Below, piece after piece: positions 60,101-64,000 of a stretch of DNA of 64,000 bases (its first letter is position 1; each line of letters starts with the position of its first letter). A program made the position numbers and the translations under genes. The notes under the pieces are model-generated. The model had not been told where the DNA came from. It did no database searches and saw only the letters and a list, made by a program, of their open reading frames with translations. The stretch comes from UBA10646 sp046296295 (GTDB taxonomy: Bacteria; Bacteroidota; Bacteroidia; Chitinophagales; Chitinophagaceae). The stretch spans positions 195,338 through 259,337 of the forward strand of contig JBKBLG010000002.1 of NCBI GenBank assembly GCA_046296295.1. The letters are read 5' to 3'.

Positions 60101-60302
60101 GTTTGGTATTGGCAGGAACACTTAGGGTGAATGTCCCATCGGCTCCAGTAGTAGTACCTACTTTGCCGGCCTGAACTGAAGCACCAGCAACGGGTACCCC
60201 TTTCTCATCTGTTACCTTACCGGTAACAGTCTTGTTTTGTGCAAACACACTACTAGCAAAAAACAGTAGCATGCTTACCATTAGCGTAAGCAGTCTTCTC
60301 AT
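57180..60302 (-). CDS. SusC/RagA TonB-dependent outer-membrane transporter (pair 1)
   Basis: About 1040 residues from MRRLLTLMVSMLLFF. Signal peptide ending FAQN, regulatory domain TVTGKVTDEKGVPVAGASV, the canonical plug motif SEVVVVGYGTQRKKDYTGN, VQVNIPNGVLNAAPVIRVRGINSL, a large barrel and a C-terminus SITVGLNIGF. It imports a bound ligand through the outer membrane using TonB energy together with the SusD lipoprotein. No glycosidase, sigma or anti-sigma gene is nearby, so substrate and control are unknown. Confidence 0.96.
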   Translation of the reverse strand: MRRLLTLMVSMLLFFASSVFAQNKTVTGKVTDEKGVPVAGASVQAGKVGTTTGADGTFTLSVPANTKQLRVTYVGFESTSVSIGTSPMAIVLTSEDKSLSEVVVVGYGTQRKKDYTGNTASIKGSAVANRPVQSFDQALGGRAAGVQVNIPNGVLNAAPVIRVRGINSLSLSSVPLFVIDGVPTFTGDFSGTNAAANPLAAINPNDIESIDIAKDAAATAIYGSRAANGVVFVTTKKGSRGKAKVSYDGWIGWNQPFGLPKLLDAFQYTELKNEALRNANAFSATNQFRLTNGPDGKPINTNWYDVVYRTGMMHNNAVSVSGGNESTQYYMSVGYTEQEGILRRNDFKRLGILMNVDHKANKYISLGAKLQYTNTMNLASQSSGSLPGEAFNTTGLGRVPMITAPNVAPYKNDGTYNISGNLIGVMDNLVGQVGFSNPVVGFDLNRSNSEINQMQSNLYIQAKPFEFLTLKSVYALDYVYVDNELYQHPLSNEGFSNNGFAQSWFNKTKRWVWTNTAQFSKSFKKHNVSALIGVEQQKTEFLGYGLSRQNVNDPAFTNIQGGWTTPNTAGLGISDNYLYSEFASANYNFDRKYFIAANIRRDGASQLGANSKFGTFYGISGGWEISEEDFWKQSFFGKTFSSFKIRGSYGKVGNISGLGNYASLSQFTSGLYGGAGTVAFAQAGNNNLGWETSTKTDFGVNFGVLNNRITAELAYYKNNVNGLILNVPQPPSAGLPNAIATNIGSLYNEGFEYLIAADVVRGKNFTWRASINGAYNHNEVTSLAPGITQILTATSNLESVNITRPGYSIGQLFVTRTAGVDPATGRRIFINGAGRQVFFQHVAPPSQARFMYADGTTAPAVGSQDAVVYGNTIPRWTGGFDNTFRYKQFELNVLFTYQLGYNIYFGSNAGLRDQRFWNNSTDVLARWQKPGDVTEIPRLVFGDNISNGSAFPLDVNVFNGNFLKLRGMTFAYNLPAKYADKLKISTARFYVAGNNLLIFTKYPGPDPEVSSNGNTPGAPGVDRNTIANARSITVGLNIGF

Positions 60303-60413
60303 GTACATTAAGGTTTTGTTAACAAATATGCACATCTAGACAAACCGCTCATCAAAAAAGCTGTCGAAAAAAGTAATTCTGTTTAACCTTTAAGCCAATT
60401 TTAATGTAAGCGC

Positions 60414-62738
60414 TTATGCTTTTGCACTAAAAGTACGCATCAAGCAGGGTAATAAAATCAAGTTGGTGAGTGTTGCTACCACCAATGTGGCCGAAGTAAG
60501 CCACCCCAAGCCCTTAGTTCCACCAAAGTCACTAAAACAAAATATTACGAAGCCTGCGACCAATACGATTGAAGTATATACGATAGAGATTCCAGTATGG
60601 TAAATACTTGCTCGTAAGGTAACATCTACATTATTTTCATATAGAGGTAGCTCTTGTTTGTAATTAACTAAAAAACGGATGGTTACGTCTATTGCAATTC
60701 CCAACGCCACACTAAATACTAGAACTGTACTTGGTTTCAGGCTAACACCAGTCCAGCCCATGATACCTGCTGTTATAACCAATGGAACCACATTCGGAAT
60801 CAATGAATTCAATAAAATTCGTACATTTCTAAATAGGTATAACATACATAATGCAATCAACAAAAAAGCATATATAATACTTTCTTGCAGACCGTTAATG
60901 ATAAAGGTGCTACCCTCTAAAAAGGTTACACTTGTTCCTGTGAACGTAACATGATACTTAGAGGTATCAAATATAGCATTGGCTTCTTGCTGCACTTCGT
61001 TCAAAAAAGTTGGTAATGCTTTGCTACCAATATCTTTCATATTAACGCTAATACGAGCATACTGCTTGGTACTATCTATAAAACTGCCCATCAGTTTTGC
61101 GAACCCAGTTTTACTATTGGCAGTACTATCAGTGCTGCCTTTTTGTTTCAAATACTTACCTATTAACGGAATATCAAACTCTGTTGGCGTGGTGTAATTG
61201 CTACTATCGTTGTCGTAATATGCCTGTCGGGCGAATTTCATTCCTTCTACAAAAGAAAGTGGTCTGGCTGTTTCTAAACGTTCGGCCAAATATGTGCTAA
61301 AAGCATCGATATGTTCAATGGGCTGCAAGGTTTTAGTAAGACCGTTTTTACGTTTGGTATCAATCACAATTTCTAATGGCATTACACCTTCAAAATTCGA
61401 TTCAAACCATTTTAGATCAACATATATTGCATCTTGCTTGGGTAAATCATCTACAATAAAGCTTTCTCGATTTAATCGAAAGCATCCAACAATTGCCACT
61501 ATTGTTACAATACTAGTTATAGCATATACCCAACGTTGCTTGTTAAAAACAATGTATTCTATTTGCGTAAGCATTAGCTGCATCCATTTATTACGCAAGT
61601 AGTTAGTATGCTTAGCTGTTGGAGGCTTCATGTAGCTAAGCACCGCCGGAATAAATATGAGTGAAATTAAAAACAATACTAAAATATTGATACCACTTAC
61701 CAAGCCAAACTCTTTTAGCAAAGCACTTTCTGTAAGTGCAAATACTGCAAAGCCAACAGCCGCAGCTATGTTACAAAAAAGTGTTACAATACCCATTCGA
61801 CCAACCATGGTTACAATCGCAGTTACTTTATCGTTGGTTTCTTTGTAAGCAGTGTGGTACTTGTTCAGAAAATAAATACAATTGGGTATGCCTATTACCA
61901 CAATTAACGGTGGAATTAATGCAGTGAGTAGCGTAATTTTAAAACCCAGTAATACCATAGTACCCATGCTCCAAACAACACCCATACCAACTACTAGCAA
62001 ACTCATTACTGTGGCACTAACACTTCTAAAAAAAAGTAATAGTGTAATAGCACTCAGCACTAGTGAACCAATTAAAAAGCCATTCATTTCTTTGGCTATT
62101 TTATCGGCTACACGTGTACGTATGTAGGGCAATCCCGATATATGTACTTGTTGCTTACTCAGTTGCTCATAACGATGGGTTGCAGCAACGATATTATTCA
62201 TTAAACGGGTTCTTGCTTTGCTATTAGCACTGTCTTTATTCACTGTTACAGCCATCAAGAAGCTATTGGTATTAGCGTTGTACAACATGCCTTTGTAAAA
62301 TGGCATTGCTGCAAATACCGACCAATCTTTATGCAAGCTATCTATACTGTTATAAGGTGAGTGAAACAACGAATAGGGCTCAATTTTTTCTGTACTATCA
62401 TTAAAACGCAATCCTACAGCTGTTGGTGTGCTAATAACATCTTGCACACCCGGCACCTGCTTCAATGCTGTGTGTAATTGTGCCATTGCATTGAACACAT
62501 TTACCGTAAGGTTAGGTGCTTCAAAACCAATAACTACCGTATTACCATCGTTACCAAATTTTTGTAGAAAATCTTGATACGCTTTGTATTTAATATTATC
62601 GGTCGGAAGGGCACGTGTGAAATCATAACTTAACTGTACCTTACTAGCATAGTAACCCATGATGCCTGTTGCAATCAACAAAATTGCTAATAACAATACT
62701 TTATATCGAAGTAAAAACTTGCCGAGAGAATGCCACAT
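60414..62738 (-). CDS. RND/MMPL-family exporter
   Basis: The 774-residue membrane protein has an N-terminal helix (about 12-32), a large periplasmic loop, a sterol-sensing-like helix bundle (about 215-370), a second loop, and a second bundle (about 640-770). Segments such as VVIGIPNCIYFLNKYH and FSVALGIAIDVTIRFLVNYK (GxxxDxxx motif of proton translocation) mark the MMPL/HpnN-like branch, which moves lipids or hydrophobic molecules. An exact repeat copy (62500-62511) encodes PNLTVNVF in the first periplasmic loop. No partner fusion protein is nearby. Confidence 0.85.
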   Translation of the reverse strand: MWHSLGKFLLRYKVLLLAILLIATGIMGYYASKVQLSYDFTRALPTDNIKYKAYQDFLQKFGNDGNTVVIGFEAPNLTVNVFNAMAQLHTALKQVPGVQDVISTPTAVGLRFNDSTEKIEPYSLFHSPYNSIDSLHKDWSVFAAMPFYKGMLYNANTNSFLMAVTVNKDSANSKARTRLMNNIVAATHRYEQLSKQQVHISGLPYIRTRVADKIAKEMNGFLIGSLVLSAITLLLFFRSVSATVMSLLVVGMGVVWSMGTMVLLGFKITLLTALIPPLIVVIGIPNCIYFLNKYHTAYKETNDKVTAIVTMVGRMGIVTLFCNIAAAVGFAVFALTESALLKEFGLVSGINILVLFLISLIFIPAVLSYMKPPTAKHTNYLRNKWMQLMLTQIEYIVFNKQRWVYAITSIVTIVAIVGCFRLNRESFIVDDLPKQDAIYVDLKWFESNFEGVMPLEIVIDTKRKNGLTKTLQPIEHIDAFSTYLAERLETARPLSFVEGMKFARQAYYDNDSSNYTTPTEFDIPLIGKYLKQKGSTDSTANSKTGFAKLMGSFIDSTKQYARISVNMKDIGSKALPTFLNEVQQEANAIFDTSKYHVTFTGTSVTFLEGSTFIINGLQESIIYAFLLIALCMLYLFRNVRILLNSLIPNVVPLVITAGIMGWTGVSLKPSTVLVFSVALGIAIDVTIRFLVNYKQELPLYENNVDVTLRASIYHTGISIVYTSIVLVAGFVIFCFSDFGGTKGLGWLTSATLVVATLTNLILLPCLMRTFSAKA

Positions 62739-62795
62739 ACTATTCCATTAAAGTGGCTGCAAAGTAACGGTTACTACACCGTACTTACTACACAT

Positions 62796-63500
62796 TTAAC
62801 GATTAAGGCCATTCAAATACTTCACCAACCTTACAACTTCTTTCCATTGCTTCCAGCGTAAGCGATTATTTCGTTCATAAGCAAGCGCCTGTTGTTGCCA
62901 CGCATGCGGTACTACAGTTAACCAATTAGCACTACCCATAGGTACAATAGCTTTCGTAGTTTTATTAGCTAAGTAATAAAAATTATCATTAATATATTTT
63001 TTATACAAACTAGCACTTCCATAAGGCTGTTGCTCAATCACGCGAATACTCGCATAACGCAATAATTGTACTTCGCCTTCTACCAATACTTCGTAGTAAC
63101 TACGTTCCGTTTGCTTATCAATAGGTTGATAGCCGAGCTCAAATACCGTACTATCGGCCACTTCGGGCAACATAAAAATAAGTCGATGCACTAACGTAAC
63201 TGCTTCCATTACACTACCAACACTATCGCTGAACATTACTTTATGTTGTGCCAAATCAAGCTTAACACGATTAAAAAAAACACGTTTATTGTTAAGAATA
63301 CACAAGTATGCAGGCAAGTACTCATCGGCAAAAAAAGCCGAGCCCTCAATATTGGTTTCGTTCTTTAGTAGCACAGGTCGACCATACACATCTTGCATTA
63401 GTGTCATCGCATTATTAACGCCATTAGCAACCCCTACAGGTTGTGCCTGTAAGCCGTACCCCAGCAGCCATACACCTACAATACACACATATTTTTTCAT
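62796..63500 (-). CDS. secreted hypothetical protein
   Basis: The 234-residue protein has a signal peptide (CIVGVWLLGYGLQAQP, cleavage about 19). The mature part has no recognised domain: beta-rich first half (AMTLMQDVYGRPVLLKNETNIEGSAFFADEYLPAYLCILNNKR in series) and a basic helical C-terminus (AYERNNRLRWKQWKEVVRLVKYLNGL). It may be a cell-envelope protein of Bacteroidota. It is 57 bp upstream of the exporter gene in the same direction, so co-transcription is likely. Confidence 0.8.
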   Translation of the reverse strand: MKKYVCIVGVWLLGYGLQAQPVGVANGVNNAMTLMQDVYGRPVLLKNETNIEGSAFFADEYLPAYLCILNNKRVFFNRVKLDLAQHKVMFSDSVGSVMEAVTLVHRLIFMLPEVADSTVFELGYQPIDKQTERSYYEVLVEGEVQLLRYASIRVIEQQPYGSASLYKKYINDNFYYLANKTTKAIVPMGSANWLTVVPHAWQQQALAYERNNRLRWKQWKEVVRLVKYLNGLNR

Positions 63501-63506
63501 AGTTAA

Positions 63507-63522
63507 TACCTTACGGTAAATG
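63507..63522. repeat. interspersed repeat, exact copy (reverse orientation)
   Basis: ACCTTACGGTAAATG (12-mer at 63509-63520) in the divergent gap between the secreted-protein and transketolase genes, 7 bp upstream of the former. Confidence 0.9.
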
Positions 63523-63587
63523 TAACGCTAATTGCACCAACCATAAACTTGTAAAGTAGTATCTTGCCGCCATCAAATTACAGCAGC

Positions 63588-64000
63588 ATGTTAAAAGATA
63601 TAATTGTACAAAACGAAAAAGAAACCCGTGGTGGTTTTGGCGAAGGCATACACGAAGTAGGCAAAGAACATCCTGAAGTAGTAGTGCTTACAGCCGATTT
63701 AGCAGGCAGTTTAAAACTAGGCCCCTTCATTAAAGATTTTCCAGAACGCTTTGTACAATGCGGTATTGCCGAAGCGAATATGATGGGTATTGCTGCTGGT
63801 TTAACCATTGGTGGTAAAATTCCTTATACAACTACATTCGCCAACTTCAGTACCGGCCGCGTGTACGATCAAATTCGTCAAAGCATCGCTTATAGCCATA
63901 AGAATGTAAAAATTTGCGCTAGCCATGCCGGGCTTACCCTAGGCGAAGATGGTGCTACCCACCAAATTTTAGAAGATATTGGTATGATGCGTATGCTACC
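63588..64000 (+). CDS. transketolase C-terminal subunit, partial
   Basis: The frame opens at ATG 63588 and runs past the window end (137 codons seen). The N-terminal part reads ETRGGFGEGIHEVG, VLTADLAGSLKLGPF, FVQCGIAEANMMGIAAGLTIGG, YTTTFANFSTGRVYDQIRQSIAY and SHAGLTLGEDGATHQ, the pyrimidine-binding half of a split transketolase or 1-deoxyxylulose-5-phosphate synthase-like protein. The catalytic Glu is in GIAEAN. The other subunit is not seen before it, so it must lie elsewhere or downstream. Confidence 0.9.
   Translation, partial: MLKDIIVQNEKETRGGFGEGIHEVGKEHPEVVVLTADLAGSLKLGPFIKDFPERFVQCGIAEANMMGIAAGLTIGGKIPYTTTFANFSTGRVYDQIRQSIAYSHKNVKICASHAGLTLGEDGATHQILEDIGMMRML

Noticed and set aside
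52228..60302. The two SusC genes as a recent tandem duplication
   Set aside because: The proteins differ throughout, including the plug junction and barrel, so they are ordinary family members placed side by side.
1..64000. CRISPR array reading of the interspersed repeats
   Set aside because: Copies are scattered in both orientations without regular spacers, and no cas gene is present.

Overview
The window looks like the chromosome of a Bacteroidota member, most likely a Chitinophagaceae-type bacterium. Supporting signs are two tandem SusC/SusD pairs, lipoprotein signals of the type Cys-Lys-Lys, a long-form IspG, the order rimP-nusA-infB, an RprY-like response regulator, TlpA-like thioredoxins with lipoprotein leaders, start codons without clear Shine-Dalgarno sites, and promoter boxes of the TTG-N17-23-TAnnTTTG type. 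No phage, insertion sequence, CRISPR array or rRNA was seen; there is one tRNA (CAU anticodon).

Layout. 0-5 kb: end of an unknown gene, an outer-membrane barrel protein, then a minus-strand operon with a sugar kinase/RapZ fusion, a MurU-like nucleotidyltransferase, a WbpB/WlbA-like dehydrogenase and a hexapeptide acyltransferase. This resembles cell-wall sugar recycling or nucleotide-sugar modification. 5-9.3 kb: thioredoxin-like protein, MarR/NmrA redox pair, ruvB, response regulator. 9.3-20 kb: core genes infB, nusA, rimP, ispG and serS. 20-35 kb: cyclophilin, gcvH, ECF sigma/anti-sigma pair, KefC/KefF behind a broken hydrolase gene, TlpA-like protein, gatB, aldo/keto reductase, PDZ protein, multi-PAS protein, VWA-TPR fusion. 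35-42 kb: class D beta-lactamase, then an AT-richer block (AraC regulator, two YHS proteins, DoxX, DinB-like, NRDE/TANGO2-like, ATP-grasp, LysE exporter, barrel protein). 42-49.7 kb: kbl, adk, msrB, tRNA, DUF1287, a decayed DUF3052-like gene, GNAT, nadB, lipid A-type acyltransferase. 49.8-60.3 kb: two SusCD loci. 60.4-64 kb: RND/MMPL exporter, secreted unknown protein, start of a transketolase C-terminal subunit gene.

The most striking property is not a gene. A near-palindromic 15-bp word, CATTTACCGTAAGGT or its complement ACCTTACGGTAAATG, recurs throughout. By hand I count 24 exact copies of the inner 12-mer TTTACCGTAAGG on the two strands, plus about as many one-mismatch copies. Copies lie mainly between genes, often as inverted pairs that can form hairpins, but also inside coding regions, where they encode recurring peptides such as LTVND, LAVNG, FTVR, LPQG and ALRQ. 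Density and layout recall DNA-uptake sequences (Neisseria, Pasteurellaceae), HIP1 or REP elements; I know of no such element described for this group. A two-copy composite of it (43 bp, same loop sequence) brackets the 36-42 kb accessory block as direct repeats.

Two genes are visibly decayed: an alpha/beta hydrolase with three frame breaks, and a DUF3052-like gene between DUF1287 and GNAT. All positions and counts come from reading by eye and should be recomputed.
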